Part shown: in pieces, positions 31,569 to 45,733 of the stretch
Layout: every line of letters starts with the position of its first letter
Position numbering within the stretch: position 1 is the first letter of the stretch
Assembly: GCA_027704905.1 (NCBI GenBank)
Contig: CM051001.1
Location: 36,473,972 to 36,537,971, forward strand
Length of the DNA stretch: 64,000 nucleotides
From: Muraenolepis orangiensis
Taxonomy: Eukaryota; Chordata; Actinopteri; Gadiformes; Muraenolepididae
Direction: 5' to 3'
Position numbers and translations under genes: made by a program
The notes under the pieces: generated by a model
What the model was told of the DNA's origin: nothing
What the model saw: the letters and a program-made list of their open reading frames with translations, nothing else
Database searches by the model: none

Positions 31569-33960
31569 ACTGCCAGGAAGACTTCCGTCTTCCAGCGTCT
31601 ATTTCATTGAACTGGCTCCACAGATTCATTGAACCCCTGATTCTGATGTTTATTCTGTGGGGACATTCATTAGGACGTTTTGGCTGAACCTACATTGGAC
31701 TTAGTGCACTATCATCATCACCTTCATGTCAATTATTGTATTTATTATTTAGTTATTAGACTTCTTAACCATTTTACTAATATTTGTTTAATCTTCTAAC
31801 ATGAAAAGAAACAAATTAACTGAACAGTTATGAATACATTTTTCTGAAAGCTGTATTCCTTAAAACCCAGTCACGCAGGTGAAGGTGCTTGGATTAAGGT
31901 GTATAAAATAGTGTATCAAATATGTTCTACGGTTAATTTTAACATTAACAACCACTAAATTACAGACGTCATGTCATATGGTACCTTTTCGATACCGGGG
32001 CTGGGGCCGGACCATGTTTCTCTGTTATGGTCGTCCATTTTGAACCCAGTGAAACATTGACAGCAGATGTTGGGCTATGAAAAGAGTTTTCTAACTCATA
32101 TCCTGATAGTCATTTAACAGTAGGACGTAGATGCGTTCTGCTGACACTTTAATTGTTATGGTAGTACTTCCTCTTTGATGTTATCTCTCATATATGCACA
32201 AATATATTTATATGTAACCCTGTCTCTCAGACGGCGAGCCCCAGCGATGACTCTGCGTTGTGTAATGGGTTGATGTCGTCGTCGTGCGTCGTCGGTCGCA
32301 TCGCTCCCCCCCCCCCCCCCCCCCCCGAGTGGCCGAAATATGTTACTTAATCGAGTCTAAAATCGAGTCTACAATAGTTCCAATCCAAATATTTCTTGTA
32401 TATAGATATCCAAATATTTTAATAGATGTAATAAAATACAATTATTCTAGCACCAAAATCTTAATTATATTATGTTTTGTTTTAAATCAATTCATTGAAG
32501 AACAGTCCCGTGACATGTGATGTTTGAAGTTAGACACGCCTCTATTTTGTGCACGTAGCGATTGGGCTAGCTATGTTTCTGTATGCTGTTTCTGTACGCT
32601 GAGCAGTAATGGGTATTCGGCGATTTTTAGATCGTCCAGGCATATGTGGGACGCGTTTACTTCTGCACTAAGTAGGACACTGGTTATAAATATTTAAAAA
32701 CCTACTGTAACAACCCTGAGCATTTTCTTATTTTGTGCCTGCTATAAGTTGGACCCTGAGTGCTTATTTAACCGTTTTTAATGTAACATGAAATGTGTTT
32801 ATGTGTACACTAAATGTTTTAAAAGGGTATATGGAAAATGAAAGCCTAACTGTTTAATAAAATCAAATTGATATTTTAATTTATTTTAAAGAGGTCAGAA
32901 ACGGATTTGATACGCTGTGTTTGGCTTTATGGCAGCTTAAGTGTCTTCCGTTACTGTATGCGTAGTACGGCACACAAATAGTGATGTTTCTTGTTTCCCA
33001 TAAATGACGTCATTTCCATGCACAGTTTTACGGTTGGCAAAAGGTCCTTGTTATTGGTATATTTTACATGGAAAGCACGGCGTGCTCGACTGCTTAACGC
33101 TATTTTGTAGTCGCTGAATACTTGGCTCTATGGCTCAATTGGCTCATTCAAGTTGCTATAGATATTCTTCTAAACAAACGTATTGTAGCAATGGGGTAAT
33201 GGGTTGCTGTGTGTGTCAGTCAGCCGTCCCCTGTCTCTCAGCCAATCACAGAGCTGCGCAGTCGTGTGATTGGCTGAGCAGATGGGGATGGCTTGCTGGT
33301 GTGTGACGTTGAACCGGCGGCGTGCCTGCGTGATATTAGTGTGTTTTAATAAAGTTGGTCATTCAACCTGTGTTCTGTAACCTGCGTGCAACGTTCTGCT
33401 GATAACAACAAGTAAATAAAAGAACCGAGCACGTCAGTCCTGCCTCCGTCTTTTTGTGGAACATTACAGTCTGGTAAAGGTTCGGCTTCACTTCCAGACC
33501 GGTTTGATTAAACCGGTCATTAAAGAATAGCAAAATAACCCCACTCTTTGGCCAGATTTGAGCTTTGATGATAATAACACCTGATCGACACGTTAGGGAG
33601 AGACACAAAGGAGTCTCTCAAGGCTTTACAATCACTGGAAGCTGATCAGTTTTTACTTAGTGGTCACTTTAAACCGCTATTTAACCGTTATTTCATGCAA
33701 AATGCATTTTATTATGAGTTTTCGAACGGTTTAAATTCCAATAACTGAGATAATTCGTAGACATTGAATATAGCAAACTGTCCTCAAAAGTTTATAAACA
33801 TGAACATAATCGTTACCCAATAAATGCTGACCTGACAGGAAGATGTACATATCATCCATCAGTCACTTTATTGTTATTTTTTATTGTGTACAGTATCTTA
33901 ATAATAGGCCTTTAGTGTTTTAGAAAAATCACTATTACTTATAATACTGCGGGAGGGAAC
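31569..33960 (+). other. 3' UTR and flank of receptor copy 1 (duplicated block)
   Basis: Matches the 3' flanks at 45,734-47,290 and 58,572-60,930, apart from small indels, with a 21-bp poly-C at 32,306-32,326 as a length-variable point. No further exon recognised. Two AATAAA-containing transcript-end-like stretches occur near 33,350 (TTTTAATAAAGTTGG) and 33,410. The stretch between a TGTGTGTCAGTCAG region and these signals is LTR-like but has no partner. Confidence 0.6.
33237..33278. promoter_or_regulatory. Inverted pair of CCAAT boxes in a 13-bp perfect inverted repeat
   Basis: CTCAGCCAATCAC at 33,237-33,249 and its exact complement GTGATTGGCTGAG at 33,266-33,278 flank a 16-bp spacer. It is repeated in the duplicate block near 60,285-60,326. 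CCAAT boxes are NF-Y sites. An old LTR or gene promoter is possible, since AATAAA and a TG-rich stretch follow within 100 bp. Confidence 0.5.
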
Positions 33961-34020
33961 GGGGAGTAAGCATTTCATTGTACCTGCACATGGACAATAA
34001 ACATCTTGAATCTTGAGTAT
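33961..34020 (+). mobile_element. L2-type retroposon 3' tail
   Basis: TAAGCATTTCATTGTACCTGC then GGACAATAAACATCTTGAATC: a conserved teleost LINE/SINE tail without a body. It is duplicated at 61,008-61,065. Confidence 0.6.
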
Positions 34021-34029
34021 ATTGGCTGT

Positions 34030-34370
34030 GACGTCACGAGAAACTATAGAGTCATAATCTGGAAGCCACGCCCACCGGGGGGGGAACATTAAATCTCTCT
34101 CCATTGACTGAAACATGTCTAAAAGCTGTTGTGTGACATGATGCTCTACCAACAAGGTAAATCATTATTTTTTTCGGTTCGGCAGTTTGTTCAAATGCAT
34201 CCTGTCACAAAACAGCTTTTAGGCATGTTTCAGTTTTTTGTTAGAAGTCAAAAATGACAAGGAGGCATCTTCCCGCAATGCAAAGTCAATGGAGAGCGAT
34301 CTATTGCCCCCCCCACCCCCGGTGTGGGCCTGGCCTAAATGCGGTCTGACTATAGTTCTTTTAAAAATAA
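34030..34370. repeat. Long imperfect inverted repeat (MITE-like)
   Basis: The left arm (CTATAGAGTCAT...CCACGCCCACCGGGGGG...CTCCATTGACTGAAACATG...AAAAGCTG) is mirrored by the right arm (CAGCTTTTAGGCATGTTTCAG...GTCAATGGAGAG...CCCCCGGTGTGGGC...CTGACTATAG). The central loop is about 60 bp. Arms are about 75-85% alike by eye. The structure suits a foldback/MITE element. It is duplicated at about 61,077-61,417. Confidence 0.65.
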
Positions 34371-34466
34371 TCTTTGGCCCCCCCAGCGCAAATGTCAAAC
34401 TCTGCCTATGGTTGATGTGTGCCAGGGCCAGGAGGATAGACAGGGAACTCCAATGGTAGTTGAGGC

Positions 34467-35599
34467 CAGTAGCGTGGCGTGGGGAAAATTTTAGGGGAAG
34501 CCAGTTTTTTTGGGTCAATAACGTAACCAGATGAGTGATTACAGCGCCCGGTATCATTTTACACAGTTGTATCATACAGATGCAGGACTTGCACACGCCT
34601 GTTATCTAACCGACAGGTCCGCACGCACTCTCCAGCCAAAACTCTCTCGTCTTATTAATTTAAGCATTCCCCCCCCCCCCAAATGCATAACCAGCCGCTC
34701 AATGCGCAGTGCAGATTCGGTAATGAATAAAAAAGCTTCAATTTCACAGCACAATCTATGTGATTTTTTGATTTACCGTGCCTCTCAATTGCCCGTGACA
34801 GGTTGGCAAGGTCGATGAATCCTGAAGTTGCCCAAGGATTGTTCAGGGAGCACGAATCCTTGTCAAAAAGAAGACATGGCCAGCAAAATAGACGCTGAAG
34901 TTCAGCGCTTCCAGTTAGCCACTCCGTGCGGACATAATTGTCCTCATTGAACGTCCGATTCGCTCCCTTTTTCCTCTGTGTACACAGCTCGAGTGTGGGC
35001 ATGGGCCTGTCATCTGATTTAATTTTTAGTTGCTGCTGTAGCGGAAGTTTAGTAAAGTTGTATTTTATTAAGTACGCCAAATCTCCACCCTCCATAATGC
35101 TTAATACTATCAAACGGCGAGGATGACAGTTACAGTACTACGTACTGATGTTGATGTGATTTGATTGGATTGTGAGTCAAGGGATTCCCTTCAAATCGAT
35201 CCAATGGGATCAAGGGATCCCATTCCCTTGAAGGGAGGCCAGAGACGGCTGGCATCCCTTGGCATGGCCCTGACCAATCACAGGTTGGCAGGGGGACATG
35301 ACGTGGGCCTCATCTGATTGGTCAATCCGGGACAATCCCTCCATTTTTTTTTTCACCAAGGGAAGCTCATTCGGCTGGCCTCCTCAGTTTCACCATAACA
35401 TCTAGGGGGCGCTGTTGTTTCACTCTTTGTAAAATACTCAATGAGAATGGGGGAGAGACGGTCCGGCAGCAACACACAGCAAAGGAGAATTACCGAATTT
35501 TTTTTATTTTAATTTAAAAAATGTATTAAAATTATAACTACAATCCGAAAAAACAGGGGAAGCCTGGCTTCCCTTGGCCTCCGGGAGAAAACGCCACTG
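34467..35599 (-). mobile_element. hAT element, internally deleted, 8-bp TSD
   Basis: Ends CAGTAGCGTGGCG...and (complement of right end) CAGTGGCGTTTTC are hAT-like terminal inverted repeats. Both sides are flanked by the identical octamer GTTGAGGC (34,459-34,466 and 35,600-35,607), the 8-bp target duplication of hAT elements. Minus-strand frame 35,113-34,655 encodes RTEWLTGSAELQRLFCWPCL then SKNHIDCAVKLKLF, a TTF-type zinc-finger N-terminal segment of the ZMYM1/DUF4371-like hAT transposases. The catalytic core and dimerisation region are absent, so it is non-autonomous. The whole element is duplicated at 61,514-62,665. Confidence 0.88.
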
Positions 35600-35607
35600 G
35601 TTGAGGC

Positions 35608-36044
35608 AGAGCAAACGTCTCTCATTTATTGTCTTCGAAACACAAAACGGAACATCCAGTTAGCGATGCCACGTGCATCTAGCTCGCCCATAAAGTAGCT
35701 CAAACACATTAAACATAATTTCAACATTAAATTAACACATTCGGTTCAGTCATACAAATAAACACACTTAAAACCCGACGTGTTAAATACAAATAATAAC
35801 ACACACAATGATATAAATAACTTAAACAAAGTACTTGCAGTAGTACAGCGCTCGGGAAACGTCCGTACCAGAGCCATAGAGATAATAGAGTTGCGACACT
35901 CCCATAGAAGCCCGTTGGGAGGAGGGATATCGGTCCAGCTTCCGGGTTATGGAGACTGCAATAGTTCACGTGGTTGGACCGTGTTCATTTCTACTGCGTG
36001 TCACTAATTTCAGCGGTAGGATAATGAACCTGATGTACCTGATG
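35608..36044 (+). other. Flank between hAT and LINE, no gene seen
   Basis: No recognised feature. It is repeated nearly unchanged at 62,674-63,110. Confidence 0.4.
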
Positions 36045-38155
36045 CTTATGTGCCGTCCATACTGGCTACCTTGGGAGTTTACAGCGGTAACCGTGACCGC
36101 TGTTTACATTCCCCCACAAGCCAACACGGACACAGCGCTGAAGGAACTGTACGGGGCTATCAGCGAACAGGAGTCGGCCCACCCCGAGGCTGCTCTCATT
36201 GTGGCGGGGGACTTCAACAAGGCGAACCTGAAGAAGGTTCTCCCGAAGTTCTACCAACACATAACGAGCAACACACGGGGCGAGTGGATCCTCGACCACT
36301 GCTACACCCCCTTCCGTGATGGCTACAAGGCCCTCCTCCACCCACCATTCGGCAAATCAGACCACCGCTCTATTCAGCTGATCCCCGCCTATAGGCAGAG
36401 ACTGATGCAGCAACCGATCACTGTGAGGGAGGTCCAATGCTGGTTGGACCAATCGGACTCTATGCTGCGGGATTGTATTCGCGATGACTGGCACATGTTC
36501 CGCCTTTGGCTCCGGGAATACGGAGGAATATACTACAGCCCGTTACAACCTCCGTAAGACCATCGTCACTGCCAAGCGGGAGTATAAGGACAGAGAGGAA
36601 GATAAATTCAAGAGCCACGATGCAAGGGGTATGTGGCAGGGGCTGCAGACGATATCGAACTTCAGAGGGAGAACCAGTTGTCTAGAGAACTCTACCTCCC
36701 TCCCAGGAGAGCTAAATACTTTTTTTGCTCGGTTCGACGTGAACGGCAGCCCGCCGAAGCCAGCGCCGCCTGAGGAGACCAGCCTGCTGAGCATCTCTGA
36801 GGCGGATGTGCGCCGCACCTTCAAGCGGCTGAACATCCGTAAGGCGGCAGGCCCCAACGACATCCCGGGCTGCGTCCTCAGAGCATGCGCAGACCAGTTG
36901 GCAGGAGTCTTTGCAGACATCTTCAACCTCTCCCTGTCCCAGGCTGTTGTCCCCGCGGTCTTCAAGATGTCCACCATCGTGCCTGTCCCTAAACAACCCA
37001 AGGTAACATGCCTGAATGACTATAGACCTGTAGCCCTCACCTCGATTGTCAGCAAATGCTTCGAGAGGTTGGTCAAGGACTTTCTTTGCTCCGTGTTACC
37101 TGCCACGCTGGACCCATGGCAATTTGCATATCGTCAAAATAGATCCACGGACGACGCAATTGCCATGGCCCTCCACACTGCCCTTTCCCACCTGGAGGGA
37201 AAGAACTGTTATGTGCAAATGCTGTTTGTGGACTACAGCTCAGCGTTCAACACGATAGTTCCTGCCAAGCTCGACACCAAGCTTAGAGGTCTAGGCGTGC
37301 CCCCATCCACGTGCAGCTGGATACTGGACCTCCTGTCGGACCACCGCCAGGTGGTGAGGATGGGCAGCACCACCTCAGAGCCACTGACCCTCAACACGGG
37401 AGCCCCCCAGGGATGCGTGCTGAGCCCTCTCCTCTACTCCCTCTACACCCACGACTACATGGCTATGCACAGCTCCAACGTCATCATCAAGTTTGCTGAC
37501 GACACGACAGTGATGGGCCTGATCGCCTGCGACTACGAGACAGCCGATGTCCGGAGGTCGGCCGATGTCCGACCTCCTCCCTGTAGGATCGCAGGAGCGG
37601 TGGTGCCAGGAGAACAGCCTCACCCTCAACATCAAGAAGACCAAGGAGCTGATCGTGGACTCCAGGAAGAAGAGGGGAGAGCACAGCCCTATCTCCATCG
37701 ACGGTGTTGCAGTAGAGAGGGTCAGCAGCTTCAAGTTCCTCGGCGTGCACATCTCCGAGGACCTCACATGGTCCACGCACACCACACACGTGGTGAAGGG
37801 CCCAACAACGCCTGTATTTCCTCAGGCGTCTGAAGAAATTCAGCATGGCCCCTGCATCCTGAGAACATTCTATAACGGCACTATCGAGAGTGTTCTTACA
37901 GGGTGTATCACCGCCTGGTACGTGAACTGCACCACACTCGAGCGCAGAGCGCTTCAAAGGGTGGTGCGGATGGCCCAGTATATCGTTGGAGGTGAGCTCC
38001 CCTCCCTCCTGGATATATACAATCAGCGGTGCGTGGCCAAGGCCAAACGCATCATAAAAGACATTGCCCACCCCAGCCACGAACTGTACACACTTTTACC
38101 GTCAGGCAGGCGATTCCGCAGTATCAAGTGCCATACAAATTATTTTTATAACTGA
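36045..38155 (+). mobile_element. Rex1/CR1-like LINE, EN + RT, frameshifted
   Basis: A non-LTR retrotransposon. The endonuclease half (36,045-36,557; motifs AVYIPPQANT, IVAGDFNKANL, GKSDHRSIQL) is in one frame. The reverse transcriptase (36,484 to about 37,545) is in a second frame, with KAAGPNDIPG, NDYRPVALTSIV, FVDYSSAFNTIV, LNTGAPQGCVLSPLLYS and an intact FADDTTV active site. A third frame (about 37,547-38,155) has WCQENSLTLNIKKTKELIVD and ends with LPSGRRFRS. A short excursion near 37,803-37,860 encodes the expected QQRLYFLRRLKKFSMAP in yet another frame, so two compensating indels occurred there. The N-terminal part of EN is missing and no 3' tail is seen. The SSAFNT signature fits Rex1-type elements; clade choice among CR1/L2/Rex1 is tentative. 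Confidence 0.88.
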
Positions 38156-38396
38156 TCTGTCGTCGGGTATTGCACATAAGATTTTCACATCACTGCTTTA
38201 TACTTGCCAGATGAGGAGGCTAACTTAATGAAAATGTTCCTATTTCACTAATGAATTTCAGACAAATCACATTAAGTTATTGAAGTAGGGCAACATAACA
38301 TATTAGATTGCTTGACCAACTGGTGTTATTTAGTTGATACGCTGGACCTGACGTTAATTAGTCAGCTCATGTAGCCTACATTACTTTGAGAGACCA
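38156..38396. other. Short AT-rich spacer
   Basis: No feature seen between the LINE coding end and the Harbinger-like terminus. Confidence 0.3.
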
Positions 38397-38903
38397 GGGG
38401 TGGGTTTCCCGAAGCCTTCTTAACGCTACGTCGTTCGTAAGTTCCACCTTAAGCTGTACCTTAACGTCTCGCCGTGTTTCCCGAAACGTTCTTAGCTAAG
38501 TATACCTTCCGTAAGTGACACTTTCGTAGGGCAGGTCTGGACCTCTCTTAACTCTACCTTAGCGATGTTGTCAGCTCACTCCGCTAGTGGCCACCACTGT
38601 TCCGACCCGCAAGCCTCTGAAATCAGCTGTTGGCCTAGTTTAATTTCAATCTGTGAATCAATATGTAGTTCATAACGGTAATAATATACAACAAAAATAC
38701 CACATTTATGGGAATGTTTTCATGCCGAAATTGTACATTACGGTGGATACATTTTGCACTTTATTGAACATGAAATCGCCTCTTAAACTCCTAAAACTCG
38801 AAAACAGTGCTTCACGATTCAGCGCCACCTCATCCAGCATGACCTCCATGTCCACATTGGTGACGCTGGCGGACCGCTTTTTGCGATGTTTTTGCCCTGA
38901 CAT

Positions 38904-39093
38904 CAGTGGCGTAGCGGAGGCCCCCGCAGACCCCATCTGTCATACCTGCCGGCCCGGACCACCACCCTACCATCGGACTTCACGATCGCGTCAACCCCCC
39001 CCCCCCTCGTTGGACTTCACGATCGCGACCCCCCCGCCCCCGTTGGACTTCATGACCTGCGGGGGAGCCCCGAAATATTGCGCAACACCACTG
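38904..39093. mobile_element. 190-bp non-autonomous hAT (MITE) with perfect 8-bp TSD
   Basis: Starts CAGTGGCGTAG and ends CAACACCACTG (short imperfect TIR). It is flanked by CCTGACAT on both sides (38,896-38,903 and 39,094-39,101). The interior has three GTTGGACTTCAT/TCGGACTTCAC-type repeats and two poly-C runs. It has no coding capacity and is inserted into the Harbinger Myb-like frame. Confidence 0.9.
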
Positions 39094-39632
39094 CCTGACA
39101 TATCTCATGTTACATATCTAATGTTCATTTCTTGTTGGTGCGCTTTTATTGAAATTGTCAGCCAATCAGAGAGAATTGTGAACTACACCAGTTATGTGAT
39201 GGGGCTGCTGGTTAATCAACCCTAATTGCAAAGTTATTTAAGGCACCATGACAATGATATAAAAAATATTTAAATCAACCTTTTCTTGCCAAATAAGGTG
39301 TACTGGTAGGTGGCGTAATTTGCTGAGGTGGTGTAGCGGGAAGAGGCTTGATATCACAATCTGAGGTGGCGGGCTCGTGCCACCTGTAGGCAATCATTAC
39401 ATTTACGGTTTGATAATTGAGTTTGTAAGTTTTAAATTCTATGAATATGTTCTCAGTCATGATAAATGCAATATTCTTTAGTATTCCTGCAGTGTTTTAT
39501 TGATAAAGAACACCACATCCTCTCATAACGCGGTGAAACAGTCGCTACCTGGAGTGAAAAGTCGATTCTCGAGTCATCGATTTCAGCACAACGTCGGACG
39601 TAAGAAGGTATACCTTAAGCAACCGCCTAAGG

Positions 39633-40411
39633 CAGGGGTTCCCAACCTTTTTCACCCAGAGCCCCCCCAAATGACTCCTGTTGGAATTTGCGCCCCCCCC
39701 CCCCCCCCCCCCGGACTTTGCCTTTGCTTTTAAAAGTGCACATTCAAAAGAGGCCTCGGTGGCCTTCTGTACATCGCTGCCAGCCCTAACAAACTGTTGT
39801 TTCTTTATGAAAAAGTCCCGATCACGCCCGACCGTTTCTGGGTGCATGGTCTGTTGGTGTCTCTTCATTTTGCAGGGTTTCATGCTGTCGTTGGCTAGCT
39901 TCTCTCTGCATATCACACACTCTGGGCGGGTTTTGTCCGTTCCCTCCATGAAACCTAAGTTAAGATAGCTCTCTAGGTAGGTCCTCATTTTCTTTTTGAT
40001 TGCAGATGAGCTGTCATCTCCTTTACGTTTTTCAGACATTTTTAGACAAAATATTCACCTTATGAAGTTGGTCGCTAGCTAGCAAGCACAGCAAACTGTT
40101 ACTACCACGGAAGCTGACACAGTAACGTCAATGTTGGCGCGAATCGGAGGAGTATCAGATTAATTTGTAGAATTTTTATTAAAATTAATTAATCAATACA
40201 TTTCTATATTTTATTGTAATGTAGAGACAAGGCTTTTAGCGACAATCATGTATTGCGTTACAATTATATGTGAAAAAAAATAAAAAAAATAAAAAAAATC
40301 CAAAAAATCAAAATATGATATTAGGCCTCAAATCATCTGAGGCCTGGCGCCCCCCCTGCGATCTTTGGCGCCCCCCCAAGGGGGGCGCGCCCCCCAGGTT
40401 GGGAACCACTG
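39633..40411 (-). mobile_element. 779-bp hAT deletion derivative (ZBED5/FAM200-like), 8-bp TSD
   Basis: The left end CAGGGGTTCCCAACCTTTTT and the complement of the right end CAGTGGTTCCCAACCTGGGG are TIRs. GCCTAAGG flanks both sides (39,625-39,632; 40,412-40,419). Minus-strand frame 40,039-39,700 encodes a transposase N-terminus with a BED-like zinc finger (PECVICREKL...MKRHQQTMH, C-x2-C/H-x4-H) then ETVGRDRDFFIKKQ, as in the ZBED5/FAM200 group. The core is deleted; the frame then runs into a 20-bp poly-C at 39,693-39,712 and the left terminal region. Confidence 0.9.
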
Positions 40412-40687
40412 GCCTAAGGGATAGTTCGTGGAACACACGTAGAACAGTAAACAACTTTAGTAAGGTATACCTTTCAAGTCTTCGTAACACGCTAAGAGAC
40501 AACGTTATCGGGAAACCCACCCCAGAGCCATAGCAATATATGTGACCTCCTGTCATGAACTGAGGGACAAAAACCTGCCTAAAAACCCTTAGAATTATAT
40601 CTTTAAAATGCTATTAATAAATACAATTAGTTATAAATACTATTATATAAACACATGTATGTGTGTGTATACGTATGTATGTATATG

Positions 40688-40852
<165 letters not shown>

Positions 40853-41206
40853 CAATTCTTTATTGATCCTGAGGGAAATTTAGGCATGTGTGGATGTATA
40901 TGTACGTATGTGTAACTATTGTTTTATATATTGGTCTCATTGTAATTTTTTGTATTATTGCATTGTACGTACACTTAATTTACTTGTTGCGCTTTGGCAA
41001 TACTGTAACATACTATGGTCATGCTAATAAAGCCCTTTTGAATTATAATTTTGAATATTTCTTATCAGCAATATTGGTAATCAAGTAAGCAAAGATGGAA
41101 ACCATTTGCACAAAAGAAAAATTAAGAATTGATTTAACATCTATGGTAAGGGAAGAAAATGTCACAGATTAGGTTTGGACCCAAATGCAGCACACAGACA
41201 CCAGAC

Positions 41207-41318
<112 letters not shown>

Positions 41319-41345
41319 TCAATCAGGAGGACAGTTAAAATTGTC

Positions 41346-41458
41346 AGGAGGAGGGGGGGTGGGGGTGGTGGGGGTGGTGGTGGTGGGGGTGGTGGTGGTG
41401 GGGGTGGTGGTGGTGGGGGTGGTGGTGGTGGTGGTGGTGGGGGTGGTGGTGGTGGTGG
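41346..41458. repeat. (GGT)n/(GGGGGT) G-rich array
   Basis: Mixed GGT and GGGGGT units over about 110 bp, with many runs of three or more G, a strong G-quadruplex pattern on the plus strand. Gly or Val ORFs are artefacts. Confidence 0.9.
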
Positions 41459-41511
41459 CTCCTCCCTAATGATCCACTTTAACAGCCATTGGTGCCATGG
41501 CTTCTAGCACT

Positions 41512-41512
<1 letters not shown>

Positions 41513-41580
<68 letters not shown>

Positions 41581-41581
41581 A

Positions 41582-41619
<38 letters not shown>

Positions 41620-41620
41620 A

Positions 41621-41659
<39 letters not shown>
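41513..41659. repeat. (GTA)n trinucleotide microsatellite
   Basis: About 48 TAG/GTA units with two AAT interruptions. Confidence 0.95.
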
Positions 41660-42110
41660 GAGGAGGCGGGATGGAACCTTTAGGGTTCAAACACCAACTA
41701 TCCAGGTGGGGGCAGAACGCTGACCCTCTCAGAGTCAATCAACCTGACCACCACACTATCAATGTAGGCCTACAAGGCTAGATTAGAATTGTAATTCAAT
41801 CTAGCCTTTGCATCTTATTCTTATTACATGAGCAAATTCAAATGATTCATGGATATTATGACAGTGTTAATATGAATTCATATGAAATGTCCTAATTTGT
41901 TCGTATAGGAGTTTGAATTGCATGTTAGAAGATTGCCGAGTCTGCACTAAAAAAACAGCGCTGGTAACACCTCTCATCCTAATGAGGTTATGGCCCTTTA
42001 TGTAAAACTGTGGTGAATATTGCAGACCTTTAACTAAGCGTACTACCTCTTATTGGCTCATGTGAATATAGGCTCCAGCAGTGGAACTCAACGGAGACAA
42101 CACAGGCTAA

Positions 42111-45733
<3,623 letters not shown>

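Larger units (their letters stand above)
31094..36775. repeat. Long segmental duplication, copy 1 (31.1-36.8 kb)
   Basis: Receptor TM/tail exons, flank, inverted repeats, hAT and LINE 5' half in the same order and orientation as 58.16-63.84 kb. Differences are mainly poly-C lengths and scattered substitutions. Confidence 0.93.
38397..40523 (-). mobile_element. PIF/Harbinger-like element carrying two hAT insertions
   Basis: GGGGTGGGTTTCCCGA at 38,397-38,412 is exactly mirrored by TCGGGAAACCCACCCC at 40,508-40,523. The adjacent subterminal DNA on both sides is rich in CGTAAG/GGTATACCTT words, typical of fish Harbinger elements. The minus strand near 38,903-38,706 encodes KHRKKRSASVTNVDMEVMLD followed by EVALNREALFSSF, a Myb/SANT-like DNA-binding region as in the second Harbinger protein. 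No DDE transposase is present. Two hAT elements (38,904-39,093; 39,633-40,411) sit inside it. Exact outer ends and TSD are unclear. Confidence 0.72.
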
